From positions 434,001 through 498,000 of the forward strand of contig CAXXSX010000002.1 of NCBI GenBank assembly GCA_963677165.2: a stretch of 64,000 nucleotides of DNA. The letters are read 5' to 3'. The notes under the pieces are model-generated. The model saw only the letters and a program-made list of their open reading frames with translations. It ran no database searches and was not told where the DNA came from. Positions 35,543 through 45,225 of this stretch are shown here, piece after piece. The translations under genes were made by a program, and so were the position numbers. This DNA comes from JAFGXT01 sp963677165 (lineage in GTDB: Bacteria; Verrucomicrobiota; Lentisphaeria; Victivallales; SZUA-371). Positions within the stretch are counted from its first letter, which is position 1. Each line of letters starts with the position of its first letter.

Positions 35543-35721
35543 ATTTAAAAGCAAGCCTCTAATTGTAAAAAAATGATAGAAAAAGCTCTTGGGGTTCAAA
35601 TGTTTAAAGAATTTGAATTGTTCTATCTGAAACGAATATCGAAATTTACTTGTTAATTTAAAAATAGCAGTGTAAGTTCATTAACACGGAAAGCTTGTAA
35701 AAATGGAATATCGAAATAATT

Positions 35722-36576
35722 ATGACTACTACTCGGCATGATTACGTTTTAGATCGCAAAGAATTGATATACAATAGCAGTGAATGCGGTAAGCTCTCTT
35801 TCCAATATGAGGAAAATTTAACTTCAATCAATTGTCGTTTGATTGAAGCTACCTTAGTGGAACATCAAAATCATCTTCTGGCTACACATCATCATCCTCC
35901 GCCATTCGCCAGAATTTTTCTTCCAGTTAACGGTAAAGCTGTAATTACTCATCTGGAGCAAGAAATGGTTTTACAACCTGGATTAATATATTTTTTCCCC
36001 AGTAACCTGACTTTTGATGCTGATTACAGGCAGGGTTTTTCACAGTATTATATTCATGTCTACTATTCGGATGGATTAAATATTCCGCTTTTTTCCGATC
36101 TGAATTCAATAAAGATTATTGATAACAAACTTTTATATCAAAATATTTGTCAGAATAGTGCTGGTATATCCACGCCGCATTTATTGAACAATCTTTTATC
36201 TCTTGCGCTGATATTACTAGAAGGTAATTATGAAAGTCTTTCCGGTAATATGCAAAAATTCAAGGATTTTTCTGAGTTATTAAAATTTTTGGACAGGACT
36301 CCGATGATTGAGCACACCATTGCTAATTTAGCCATGTTATATTCAGTTAGTCAGGAAGCTTTATCCAAACGTTTCAGGCGTAAAACCGGAATTACATTAA
36401 AAAAATTTTTACTCGAACAAAAACTACAGAAAATTCAAGAGTTATTGCTTAATCGAAATTATAGAATTGATGAAATTGCTTATCAAACAGGATTTTCATC
36501 GCCTCAATACTTACATCGCTTCTTCAAAAAAAACATGGGGTGTACCCCTGTTGAGTATCGCAATACCCATGCTTAA
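35722..36576 (+). CDS. AraC family transcriptional regulator
   Basis: 284 residues. A cupin-like ligand domain fills the first 170 residues, with LATHHHPPPFARIFLP (about 53-68) and a QPGLIYFFPS strand. The AraC DNA-binding domain is at the end: TIANLAMLYSVSQEALSKRF (first helix-turn-helix) and RIDEIAYQTGFSSPQYLHRFFKK (second). It faces the prepilin-like gene and the following cluster (36.9-46.7 kb) and most likely activates it in response to a sugar. The start lacks a clear Shine-Dalgarno site. Confidence 0.88.
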   Translation: MTTTRHDYVLDRKELIYNSSECGKLSFQYEENLTSINCRLIEATLVEHQNHLLATHHHPPPFARIFLPVNGKAVITHLEQEMVLQPGLIYFFPSNLTFDADYRQGFSQYYIHVYYSDGLNIPLFSDLNSIKIIDNKLLYQNICQNSAGISTPHLLNNLLSLALILLEGNYESLSGNMQKFKDFSELLKFLDRTPMIEHTIANLAMLYSVSQEALSKRFRRKTGITLKKFLLEQKLQKIQELLLNRNYRIDEIAYQTGFSSPQYLHRFFKKNMGCTPVEYRNTHA

Positions 36577-36769
36577 AATCAACTTCAGAAGGCAAGAGTA
36601 ACCAATTAGCATTGTCCTATTATTGCAGTGTCCTTTTATTGGACTTTCAACACTGAAACTTGTAAATTATTGGCCAAATGTCCTGAAAGTATAATTATTA
36701 TACTTTTTTTCACACTAACCAGTTATTGATATCATAATAATTCTAAAGTATGATATATTATAAGATGCG

Positions 36770-36797
36770 AATAGAATACTAATGGTCGTATTCTATT
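36770..36797. promoter_or_regulatory. Perfect 10-bp inverted repeat
   Basis: AATAGAATAC and GTATTCTATT are separated by 8 nt and followed by a T-rich tract. It could be the terminator of the AraC gene (190 nt upstream) or an AraC binding site about 90 nt before the prepilin-like gene. I cannot separate these. Confidence 0.4.
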
Positions 36798-36889
36798 TTT
36801 AATAAAATATTAAAATTATTAAGGAATTTTAATACAGGATTGGTCAGCAAATATATAGTTGCCAATTAAGAACAAAAAAGGACACGGAA

Positions 36890-37624
36890 ATGAGAAACAA
36901 AAAGAATTTCACTCTCATCGAATTGCTCGTCGTGATCGCGATTATAGCAATTTTAGCGTCAATACTTTTACCGACACTTGGCCGGGCAAAAGAAATAGCA
37001 AAATCAATTAAATGCGTCAACAAGCAAAAACAAATCAGCGCGGCATTGGGAATGTTCTCTGACGATTTAGGCGGTTACCTGTTGCCTTATAATACTTATG
37101 CAGCCAAAAGGCCTTATCAAACCGGTACAATGCCATATAATGAAGACTTACTGGACGGTTTTTACTGGTACGTAATGCTTCACCGGAAATATCCGGGACT
37201 TAGTGGAAAAAACTATTCTACTTTTCGTTGTCCTCCTTCCGACCTTGTAAAAAATGCTAATGCGACAGTAAAAGATCCCACAGGTACAGGCATCAATATT
37301 GGTTACAACGTGCATATTAGTAAATATGCTACTGCCCAGCCGGCAGCATATCATACTTCAAAATTAAAGGCACCATCACAAACGATGCAGACCGCAGATG
37401 CCTGGAACGCCAAAATGAGTGGAACTGCTACTGGAAGTGTTTATGTTTCAGCCAGGGACAGCACTTATGACTCCATTCATTATCGTCATTTAGGAAAAGC
37501 TAATATCAGTTTTCTTGACGGCCATGTTGAAACAAGATCTTTGAAACAGATTCCTCCGACCATTAATGCAGGGGGAGTCGGCAGTACTGATGAATGTAAA
37601 TTATTTTATTATGGACGTAATTAA
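36890..37624 (+). CDS. Prepilin-like secreted protein with H-X9-DG motif
   Basis: 244 residues. It starts MRNKKNFTLIELLVVIAIIAIL, the complete prepilin peptidase site, and has YRHLGKANISFLDGH near the C-terminus, an exact H-X9-DG motif. This is the first gene of the AraC-linked cluster, 248 nt before the glycosidase-like protein at 37873. The downstream partner gene at 39899 is a divergent copy. Confidence 0.88.
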   Translation: MRNKKNFTLIELLVVIAIIAILASILLPTLGRAKEIAKSIKCVNKQKQISAALGMFSDDLGGYLLPYNTYAAKRPYQTGTMPYNEDLLDGFYWYVMLHRKYPGLSGKNYSTFRCPPSDLVKNANATVKDPTGTGINIGYNVHISKYATAQPAAYHTSKLKAPSQTMQTADAWNAKMSGTATGSVYVSARDSTYDSIHYRHLGKANISFLDGHVETRSLKQIPPTINAGGVGSTDECKLFYYGRN

Positions 37625-37872
37625 AGGCAATTAAGGCTCATTAAAATATTGATTCAGGAAAATCCGGATGACTGCAGGCATCTGTGAGATGTTTCGACAA
37701 AGGGTGTGATCATACTTGTATCTTTTCGAGTTCATGATTTCTACCTTAAATTAGATCACTAAAATGTTGATTATTTACAGGGCTCAAATTATTTGAGAGA
37801 ATGATTTGAATTATTTATCACAACCCAACGAGACTTTCTCTCTAAAACTATTGAAAAAAGGAATTATACTCG

Positions 37873-39879
37873 ATGCGTTTCTTCATATCTGCATGTTTGC
37901 TGCTGCTTTCCAGCTTAGTCGTAAACGGAAAAAGCCAGGATCTTGTTGCACGTTCAAAAGCTTTTATGCGTCAAACCAGTAAAGATAAAATACGTTGTTT
38001 CTGGATATACTATAAAGACAAGTCTCCGGACTTCTTGCCTTTGCTTCCGACCTTAAAGCAGAACGGTTTTAATATGCTGGCTGTCGGAAATCGTATTTTC
38101 TGGGGAGCCACTCCATCTGATTCTCCATCAAATAAGCCATATTTTAAGACATTAGCTCCAGAGCAGACGGTCTATTTACGAAAAGTTGTCAGGGCCTGCA
38201 AAAAAAATGGAATTGTTCCTCTGATAATGATGATGACTTATTCCGATGAATACAATCTGCTGATCAAAGACAAAAAATATCGGAAGGTAATGGATAAAAA
38301 CGGCATTGCCGATCGTTATCTGGCCTGTCCGGGAGACCTGGATTTTCTGCGAGGCATAGAGCTGCCGCGGATACAACTGGCCGCCCGGATATTAGCCGAA
38401 GAAAATATGGTTGGTGGTTTTCTCTATGAAACCGAAGCTTATTGTGCAAAGCCGCATTATCCCGGCTATGGCTCTTCAAAAACCGAGTTTTGTTATTGCG
38501 ACCACTGTTTCGGCAATTTCATGAAACTTATCGGAGATAATGGAGCTTTGCCCAAACCATCACTTCGTTATCAATATTTAAGCAAGCGGGGACTGACCAA
38601 GCGCTATTCCGATTATATGATATCAATATATGAAAAAAATTATAAGTTTCTCCTGAAAGAAGCCCGAAAAATACATCCCGGCATGCTGGCCGGACTATAT
38701 CAGAGTGCCATGGATGAAAACACGATAGGCTTTGCCCGGGCAACTGGAACGAAAGAATTACCGGCCATGCTGTTTTCGTCAACAGAATATTTTGTTGGAA
38801 TTAATCGGAAGGTATGCAACTTTGCTAACGCTTCCTCTACAGATGATTTCAAAAAATATCTAAAATCACAGAACGTGAATGTTCGGCTGCTTCCTGGTTT
38901 GTTGCTTGGTTCTTATTGGCCCAAGCAATATGCAGCAGAAACGGCCCAGGCATTGAAACATACTGATGGCTATTGGCTTTATGACGGTACTACCCTAAAC
39001 AAGCCTTTTAATAAAGTGAAAACCAAGAATCCGGAAAATCGCAGTGAATATCGTTTATTAAGACCTGCTGAAGAATTTTTTAAATATCTAGCCAAAGCTC
39101 ATAAAACGAAAAGTTCCCTTTTGAACAATCCCCCCAGGAAAACTTTAAGTGAATTTACCTGTAAGATGAAATTGGACAAAAAAGCCTCTCAATTCACAGA
39201 GCCCAAAACGATTAATCCCGGTTGGGAACCAAGCGGTGATTTCCCGCAAAAGACTTCGGACGGTATTATTTTCCCCGCAGCGTCAAAGGATCATTCAGCA
39301 TATTTCAATCGGTATATTGCCGGGGGCTTTTCGGAATTTCCTAAAGGTGGAAAATGGTATGGCTTTAAAGTCGATGTCAAGCATCTAGGTGGTCCTGAAG
39401 CTCGTATTGTGTCCCTCGGACATTCCTGGGGAAAACTCTATCCGGTTTGTTTTGACGGTAATTTTTATATTGCTCCCGGAGAACATAAAACGCTGTCTAT
39501 TGCTATTAAATCCAGGCCATCAGCCAAATATTATTACCGATTTGGCTGCCGGACGGGAGAAGGAACTCTGGCGGCAAAGAATTTCCGTCTCATGCGACTT
39601 TCACGACTTGTCTATCGCAGTGCACCGGTAAGCTTGCCGCAGAACGACAAAGAACTATATCTTACATGGCAGGATGTGCCGTCAGTTTTCGAGTTGAGTT
39701 ACGATATTTTCGATTTGCAGGATAACCTGCTTATGGAAAATTGCAATAGAAAAACGGATATTTCCGTGCTTGCTCAGACTCTGGATGTAAAAAAAGTTAA
39801 ATTCAAGTTCAACTTCCTGCTCTCGAACGGGAAAAAAGAGATTCCCCCTTTCAAATTTTCCTGGTTGAAGATTAATTAA
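37873..39879 (+). CDS. Secreted putative glycosyl hydrolase (668 aa)
   Basis: The signal peptide is MRFFISACLLLLSSLVVNG (cut about 20). The first 390 residues look like a TIM barrel of a putative glycosyl hydrolase family: IRCFWIYYKD, GFNMLAVGNRIFWG, IVPLIMMMTYSDEY (about 115-128), VGGFLYETEAYC (about 174-185, Glu at a strand end) and then a CYCDHCF segment (about 203-209), which is typical of unclassified glycosyl hydrolase-like proteins. The last 230 residues look like a carbohydrate-binding beta-sandwich. Substrate and family unknown. Confidence 0.6.
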   Translation: MRFFISACLLLLSSLVVNGKSQDLVARSKAFMRQTSKDKIRCFWIYYKDKSPDFLPLLPTLKQNGFNMLAVGNRIFWGATPSDSPSNKPYFKTLAPEQTVYLRKVVRACKKNGIVPLIMMMTYSDEYNLLIKDKKYRKVMDKNGIADRYLACPGDLDFLRGIELPRIQLAARILAEENMVGGFLYETEAYCAKPHYPGYGSSKTEFCYCDHCFGNFMKLIGDNGALPKPSLRYQYLSKRGLTKRYSDYMISIYEKNYKFLLKEARKIHPGMLAGLYQSAMDENTIGFARATGTKELPAMLFSSTEYFVGINRKVCNFANASSTDDFKKYLKSQNVNVRLLPGLLLGSYWPKQYAAETAQALKHTDGYWLYDGTTLNKPFNKVKTKNPENRSEYRLLRPAEEFFKYLAKAHKTKSSLLNNPPRKTLSEFTCKMKLDKKASQFTEPKTINPGWEPSGDFPQKTSDGIIFPAASKDHSAYFNRYIAGGFSEFPKGGKWYGFKVDVKHLGGPEARIVSLGHSWGKLYPVCFDGNFYIAPGEHKTLSIAIKSRPSAKYYYRFGCRTGEGTLAAKNFRLMRLSRLVYRSAPVSLPQNDKELYLTWQDVPSVFELSYDIFDLQDNLLMENCNRKTDISVLAQTLDVKKVKFKFNFLLSNGKKEIPPFKFSWLKIN

Positions 39880-39898
39880 AAGAATGGAGTTACAAAAA

Positions 39899-40624
39899 AT
39901 GAAAAAGAAATATTTTACTCTCCTGGAATTGGTTCTTGTAACAATCGCGGCGATATCACTTTTATGTGGAACATGCCAGATACTCAGAATGGCAGTACTG
40001 CAAAATAATATTTTGACATGTGCCGATCAGCAACGAAAATTAGGCCAATGCATCGTTAAATTTTCTGCCGATGCAGACAACTGGCTGTTGCCCCGCAATA
40101 CTGACGCGGCCTATATTCCATTTAAAAGTCGTGACTATACCCCGCTTAACCAGAAACTAATAGGCAACAGATGGTTTGAAACATTATCAAAGCTATATCC
40201 TGAAGTGGTAAAATCCCCTTTCAGCTGCGTACGCTGCCCGGCTTATACCGGGCCGAAAAATTATCTTTCCACAAAGGCTGAACCAGTCAAGTCCGGAGGA
40301 AATATCGGATATAACGGAGCGACTGGTATTTATGAAAACAAAAATTTTTATCACAAAATGAACCAGCTGCCTTCTCCGTCCAAGACATTATGTACTTCCG
40401 ACTGTTGGAATTCGGTTAATGGCAACGCTGATTATATCGTCACTGGCAAAACTGGCAGGTACAACCAAGTTCATTTCCGTCATCAGGGCAAAACTGCCAA
40501 TATTGGTTTCTACGATGGACATGTCGAGAATATTACCGCAGAGAAATTACCGGAAAACCCCACTGCAGGCGCAGCCTCTGCCGCTAAAACATTCTGGGGT
40601 AGAAAGACGTTACAAATACCTTAG
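39899..40624 (+). CDS. Prepilin-like protein, divergent
   Basis: 241 residues. The ATG at 39899 is chosen because ggag is 9 nt upstream; an earlier ATG at 39884 adds five residues. The prepilin site is weaker (KKKYFTLLELVLVTIAAISL) but keeps the essential Glu. Near the end is FRHQGKTANIGFYDGH, an H-X10-DG variant. It sits between the 668-aa glycosidase-like gene and the 1038-aa gene, 19 nt and 23 nt apart, so it belongs to the same transcript. Confidence 0.82.
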   Translation: MKKKYFTLLELVLVTIAAISLLCGTCQILRMAVLQNNILTCADQQRKLGQCIVKFSADADNWLLPRNTDAAYIPFKSRDYTPLNQKLIGNRWFETLSKLYPEVVKSPFSCVRCPAYTGPKNYLSTKAEPVKSGGNIGYNGATGIYENKNFYHKMNQLPSPSKTLCTSDCWNSVNGNADYIVTGKTGRYNQVHFRHQGKTANIGFYDGHVENITAEKLPENPTAGAASAAKTFWGRKTLQIP

Positions 40625-40647
40625 AATGATGGTTGGAAAATAATAAC

Positions 40648-43600
40648 ATGATAATTGATTTTAGAATTGATTTTGGCTATTCAATGCTTTATACTCGTCG
40701 CTATTCACATCCGATTTGTGTATGGGACGGACATATGGACTGTCGTCACGGAAAAATACTCCGGATGTACAAACTGGAGTATCCGTTTAACTACTCCGGT
40801 CCTGCCTATGATGCCGAAGAAACTCCATTGCCTAATCATAGCTGGCAAATTACTACCCGCCGCAATTTAGCCGGTTTAAGGATCATTGCGGAAGTTACGG
40901 ACAACTCAATATTTGTCTTCCACTCCAGCATGGGAGATTTTGAAATTCCTTACGAGCGTATTGCGCGGGAAAAATATTTCAATATTCCAGTTGGAGACAG
41001 TGAAATACATTCCAGCTTGATTATTAACGAAAGCAATTATTATTGGTTTCAGCCGTCTTTTCGGCCGGAGCAACAGGTATTTCATCCTGCTGATATGAAT
41101 TTGCTGCGAAAAAATCATTTTCGAATGGATTGTGCATGGCTGCCTCCACAGGGAGAAGTCGATTTTATCATCAATGTACCGAATGCCGATTGTGTGCCTG
41201 ATCAAATCGCAGAAGGCCTTTTGCACCTGGTTGTTATGGCGGCATCGGCTCCGCACAATGGAACACCAGACTCTGTACATGACCAATTCCCCATGGCGTT
41301 GGCTTTAGACGGACAAAATATTGATGTTTTTGATCAATACCTGCGTGATCATGACTTGACAATGCAGATTATGACTGATATTTGGCGAAGATTTGCAGTT
41401 TCTCCCGGAAAACACACACTAACACTGAAAAATTTACACCAATTTTTTTACCTGACTTTGCACAAGGTTATTTTTGAAGTCAAATCTACCCGCCATCTTC
41501 AAATGACCCTTCCACACTGGTGTCTGTGTAATGAAACATATACCGGCAAAATTTATGCGACCCAAGCGGATACGGTATCTTTGGAATTTCAGAATCAGGA
41601 AATGCAGTTGGAATTAAAATCCGGTTGGAATGAATTCGATTTTGTCCTTTCTCAATCCGGACAAAATATTGAATTCTGTGCCATCTCCGGAACTGTTCAG
41701 AGTTCTGAAATTATTCCGGAAGTCTATGCCTTGAGCCAGGAAGCTCCAATAGTCAAAGTCGGTTGTGATATGACCACTGTTCCACACGATGATAATGGTT
41801 TTATGGACTGGCTATTAGATTACATTGTCCGCACTCAAATGGGAAACTTTATTCTATTCAGGCCCTTTCATTACGAAAAGGTGGATAATTTTGTAATGAC
41901 TAAAGCTAATGCCAAATCAATGGCGCGTTTCGGCAGTTTTTGTAAACAGCATCGCCTTTATGCTGAACTGGCATCATCATTCATCGAACCCGACATAGTA
42001 AAAACAGCCGGGAATTTTTTCAGAGCCGCCGGAAAACACGAATATCCCGGTTTATCCTATCAGGCTAAATCGAGACCGCCTTTTCGTAGTTACGATCTGA
42101 AAGAAGCGGCAGAAAAATTTATCTCCTGCCTACGGGAAAACATTCAAAAAACCAGACAGTTTTCTCCTATGGTATCTTATGGGGATGCTTCCGGAGCCGC
42201 CAGGTACTGCTATCTGGCAGGCGTGGATTTTCTGCGTTCTGAAACCTTGGTGGGACATACTATGCATTTATGTTCCCTGGCACGTCCAGCCGCTGAAAGT
42301 TTAGGGAAAGGCGACTGGGGCGTACACATTGCAATTCAACACAATCTGCAGCCTTTTACCAAAGACCACCTGGGGCTGTTTTTCGTTTCTTTGCTGCAGC
42401 CATGGATGATGGGAGCAAAGGTTTTTGATGAAGAAGACAGCCTGTTTTGTCTTTTTAAAGAAGAACGGCAAAGCTGGGATGATTACTGCACAAAAGGCAA
42501 GCGTGAAATGCTGCGTTGGTTTTACCGATTTGTTCAGACTCATCCCCGCCAGGGAGATCCCGTTCGCAACTTTGCGTCGATCGAAGGTCGCTATGCTCCG
42601 CCTTTTCATTCTTTCAACGCATACAGTGATCGAGACTGTTCGATTTGGGGCGCTTTCGGCAACGAATCAGAACAATGGCAATACCGGGAGCCCGAAAAAA
42701 TTCGTCTGGTATTGGAAATGCTTATGCCTGGATATTTTTTGGATCCATTTAAGCAGAAGCATGAAAAAACTCGTTTTTTCTTTTCCGGAACGCCTTACGG
42801 TGATTTTGATCAGGTGCCAATCGAAGCGGATGAAAACTATTTGTCAAAATATAAGCTGCTGTTATTGGGCGGTTGGAATACGATGCAGGCAGAAGATCAT
42901 CAAAAGCTTAAAGACTATGTCATTAACGGTGGTACACTTTTCACTGGCATCATGCAGTTTGTTACAGATACCAGTAGAGATTTTCTGCCGGATACAACGA
43001 ATGCAAAACTTTACCGGGATGGTGATTTAAGCGAACTATGCGGTGTCAAAATTCTAGGTGCTGGACCTGAATTTTCCGGTCAGTGGCAAACGGCACAGAA
43101 AACAACTTTCAATCAGGATGAATTAAGCAGTCTGCCGACCTTCCCTGAACAATACGACTTATCCTGCCGTATTGCTGATATCGAACTTACAGATGCCGAG
43201 GTAACGGTTTGGGATGGCGAAAATGGTTTGCCGTTAATTATCCGAAAGAAAATCGGTAAAGGATGTGTCTATTTACTGACTTTATGGGCCTATATGGGAC
43301 AGAAGCAGACTTTAGAGCTGGTAACATCTTATCTGGAGCGTTTGCTCAAAGATGTCCGTCCTGATATCCGGGTACAAAATGCTGATAATGATGTATTCTG
43401 GAGTACCTGGAATGATGGGAGTTTGTATATGCTCAATATAAACTGGAGTCGCCCCGGCAGTCATAAGGATGTTCGAATAATAACGCCTGAAACACAATTC
43501 GATATGCAATTAGCGGAACGCCATGCGTACATTATATATACTCTGCCTTTCGGCGCTTTTTATTTGCAAAACAATTCTCATGCCGAAATTATACAAACTG

Positions 43601-43764
43601 ATGACGAACAGGCTGAAATAAAATTGTTCGGTTCTTCACAGGATACTTTATATTTCCATGAAGGAACTGACTCTCCTCCGGTAAAACATGTTGTGGAGTT
43701 TAACAATCATGCTACTGAAATTATTTTAATATTAAATAAATCTCAACTCAAGGCAAAAAAATGA
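40648..43764 (+). CDS. Large glycosidase-like protein with GH42-type trimerisation-like domain
   Basis: 1038 residues; the ATG at 40648 is preferred to a TTG at 40633. There is no signal peptide. The first 390 residues look like beta-sandwich modules. A barrel-like part follows (about 395-660), with NFILFRPFHYEKV, FSPMVSYGDASGAARYCYLAG and a Gly-rich PFTKDHLGLFFVSLLQPWMMG stretch. From about 740 a segment with LLLLGGWNTMQAEDHQKLKDYV resembles the GATase-like domain of GH42 beta-galactosidases. No catalytic pair is assigned. It is ATGA-coupled to the sulfatase, which suggests that both act on one substrate. Confidence 0.55.
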   Translation: MIIDFRIDFGYSMLYTRRYSHPICVWDGHMDCRHGKILRMYKLEYPFNYSGPAYDAEETPLPNHSWQITTRRNLAGLRIIAEVTDNSIFVFHSSMGDFEIPYERIAREKYFNIPVGDSEIHSSLIINESNYYWFQPSFRPEQQVFHPADMNLLRKNHFRMDCAWLPPQGEVDFIINVPNADCVPDQIAEGLLHLVVMAASAPHNGTPDSVHDQFPMALALDGQNIDVFDQYLRDHDLTMQIMTDIWRRFAVSPGKHTLTLKNLHQFFYLTLHKVIFEVKSTRHLQMTLPHWCLCNETYTGKIYATQADTVSLEFQNQEMQLELKSGWNEFDFVLSQSGQNIEFCAISGTVQSSEIIPEVYALSQEAPIVKVGCDMTTVPHDDNGFMDWLLDYIVRTQMGNFILFRPFHYEKVDNFVMTKANAKSMARFGSFCKQHRLYAELASSFIEPDIVKTAGNFFRAAGKHEYPGLSYQAKSRPPFRSYDLKEAAEKFISCLRENIQKTRQFSPMVSYGDASGAARYCYLAGVDFLRSETLVGHTMHLCSLARPAAESLGKGDWGVHIAIQHNLQPFTKDHLGLFFVSLLQPWMMGAKVFDEEDSLFCLFKEERQSWDDYCTKGKREMLRWFYRFVQTHPRQGDPVRNFASIEGRYAPPFHSFNAYSDRDCSIWGAFGNESEQWQYREPEKIRLVLEMLMPGYFLDPFKQKHEKTRFFFSGTPYGDFDQVPIEADENYLSKYKLLLLGGWNTMQAEDHQKLKDYVINGGTLFTGIMQFVTDTSRDFLPDTTNAKLYRDGDLSELCGVKILGAGPEFSGQWQTAQKTTFNQDELSSLPTFPEQYDLSCRIADIELTDAEVTVWDGENGLPLIIRKKIGKGCVYLLTLWAYMGQKQTLELVTSYLERLLKDVRPDIRVQNADNDVFWSTWNDGSLYMLNINWSRPGSHKDVRIITPETQFDMQLAERHAYIIYTLPFGAFYLQNNSHAEIIQTDDEQAEIKLFGSSQDTLYFHEGTDSPPVKHVVEFNNHATEIILILNKSQLKAKK

Positions 43765-45200
43765 AGAAGAAAAACATTCTTTATATCATGACCGATCAGC
43801 AGTGTCGTAATACGCTTGGACTTTATGGCCTTTTGCCAGTAAAAACACCACATCTTGACAGTTTAGCTGCCGATGCGATGCGATTTGATCAGGCATATAC
43901 CGTGTGTCCGCTTTGTACCCCGGCACGAGCCTCTATGTTAACTGGACGTTACCCGCACGCTCACGGATTGTTATCGAATTTTGCCGTTTGGCCGGATTCT
44001 GACTTTCCGGCTGATACAAAATTACTGAATCATTATCTAAAGTCTCAAAAATATCGTACCGGTTACATTGGCAAATGGCATTGCGGCGAATCCCAGGGAC
44101 CTTCAGATTTTGGTTTTGAAGGATTGAGCAATCAGGGCGTATTGGGTTACGGCGGGGCATGCCGGACTCGTGAATATGAGGACTATTTGCAGAAAAATCA
44201 TTTGGAACGAAATGAAATCATTTCCCAATATGATTATTACGGAGGTACTTTTAGCGGGTATTCCCGTGGAGATATTCGTGCCAATCAAGACTATTTTTTA
44301 AGTTCCTATGCCATGGATTTGCTGGATACGTTTGAGCAGGAAAGTCCGGATCAGCCATGGTTTTTGTTTTTGTCGTTTTGGAATCCGCATTCTCCGCTGA
44401 TTCCCCCGGAAGAGTATCGTGAGCTTTATTCTCCTGAGTCGATAGAATTGAGCGGAACTTTGCATGAAGATTTGTCGGCAAAACCCGAATATCAGGCATA
44501 TTTTCGCGACAATTACTGTAATACGGCCTGGACCGAAAATGACTGGAAAAATATCCTTTGTTCCTACTACGGACAAATCACTTTCCTTGATGCTCAGATC
44601 GGACGCTTGTTGGAGTATCTGAAAAAGCAGGGAACCTATGATGATACCTTAATTCTCTTCAGTGCTGACCATGGAGACTATCTCGGAGCCCATGGTGGTA
44701 TGCATGACAAAGAAAGAGCCCTTTATGAAGAAATTATGAAAGTTCCCTTGATCGTAAAACTACCCCAAGGAGAATCTCATCCTGGAGTTTGCCATAAATT
44801 TGTTTCTAATATGGACTTAGCTGCCAGTTGTCTCGATTTTGCTGGAATAGAAATACCGGATAATTTTCATAGTCGGTCATTATTGTCGCTTGCGAGAAAA
44901 CCCGAAAGCGAGTGGGATGATGATTTCGTCGCAGAATTCAACGGACACAAATATTTGGCCTCTTCACGAATGGTGCGTTTCAGCCACTGGAAATATTGTT
45001 ATAATCCTGGAACGAAAGATGAATTGTACGATCTTTCTGTGGATTCGGGAGAACAATATAACTTGATTGATAAACCGCAGTATACCGAAATTGTAAAAGA
45101 AAGCAAAGATCGTTTGCTGAAGTGGATGCAGAAAACAGATGATAATCTTTGCAACTGGTCGCAAAATTATCTTTCTCAATCTGGGATAGCCGCCCAATAA
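43761..45200 (+). CDS. Type I sulfatase (Cys type)
   Basis: 479 residues; the start overlaps the upstream stop by ATGA. The active-site signature is CTPAR at about 52-56, in the context VCPLCTPARASMLTGRYPHAHG. The Cys must be oxidised to formylglycine by a maturase that is not in this window. Metal-binding residues fit the family (Asp12 in MTDQQ; SADHGDYLGAHG). There is no signal peptide, so it may be cytoplasmic, acting on sulfated oligosaccharides after uptake. It is followed by a glycosidase and preceded by a large glycosidase-like protein. Confidence 0.93.
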   Translation: MKKKNILYIMTDQQCRNTLGLYGLLPVKTPHLDSLAADAMRFDQAYTVCPLCTPARASMLTGRYPHAHGLLSNFAVWPDSDFPADTKLLNHYLKSQKYRTGYIGKWHCGESQGPSDFGFEGLSNQGVLGYGGACRTREYEDYLQKNHLERNEIISQYDYYGGTFSGYSRGDIRANQDYFLSSYAMDLLDTFEQESPDQPWFLFLSFWNPHSPLIPPEEYRELYSPESIELSGTLHEDLSAKPEYQAYFRDNYCNTAWTENDWKNILCSYYGQITFLDAQIGRLLEYLKKQGTYDDTLILFSADHGDYLGAHGGMHDKERALYEEIMKVPLIVKLPQGESHPGVCHKFVSNMDLAASCLDFAGIEIPDNFHSRSLLSLARKPESEWDDDFVAEFNGHKYLASSRMVRFSHWKYCYNPGTKDELYDLSVDSGEQYNLIDKPQYTEIVKESKDRLLKWMQKTDDNLCNWSQNYLSQSGIAAQ

Positions 45201-45225
45201 TAACACTCTATCTGGTAGATATTTA

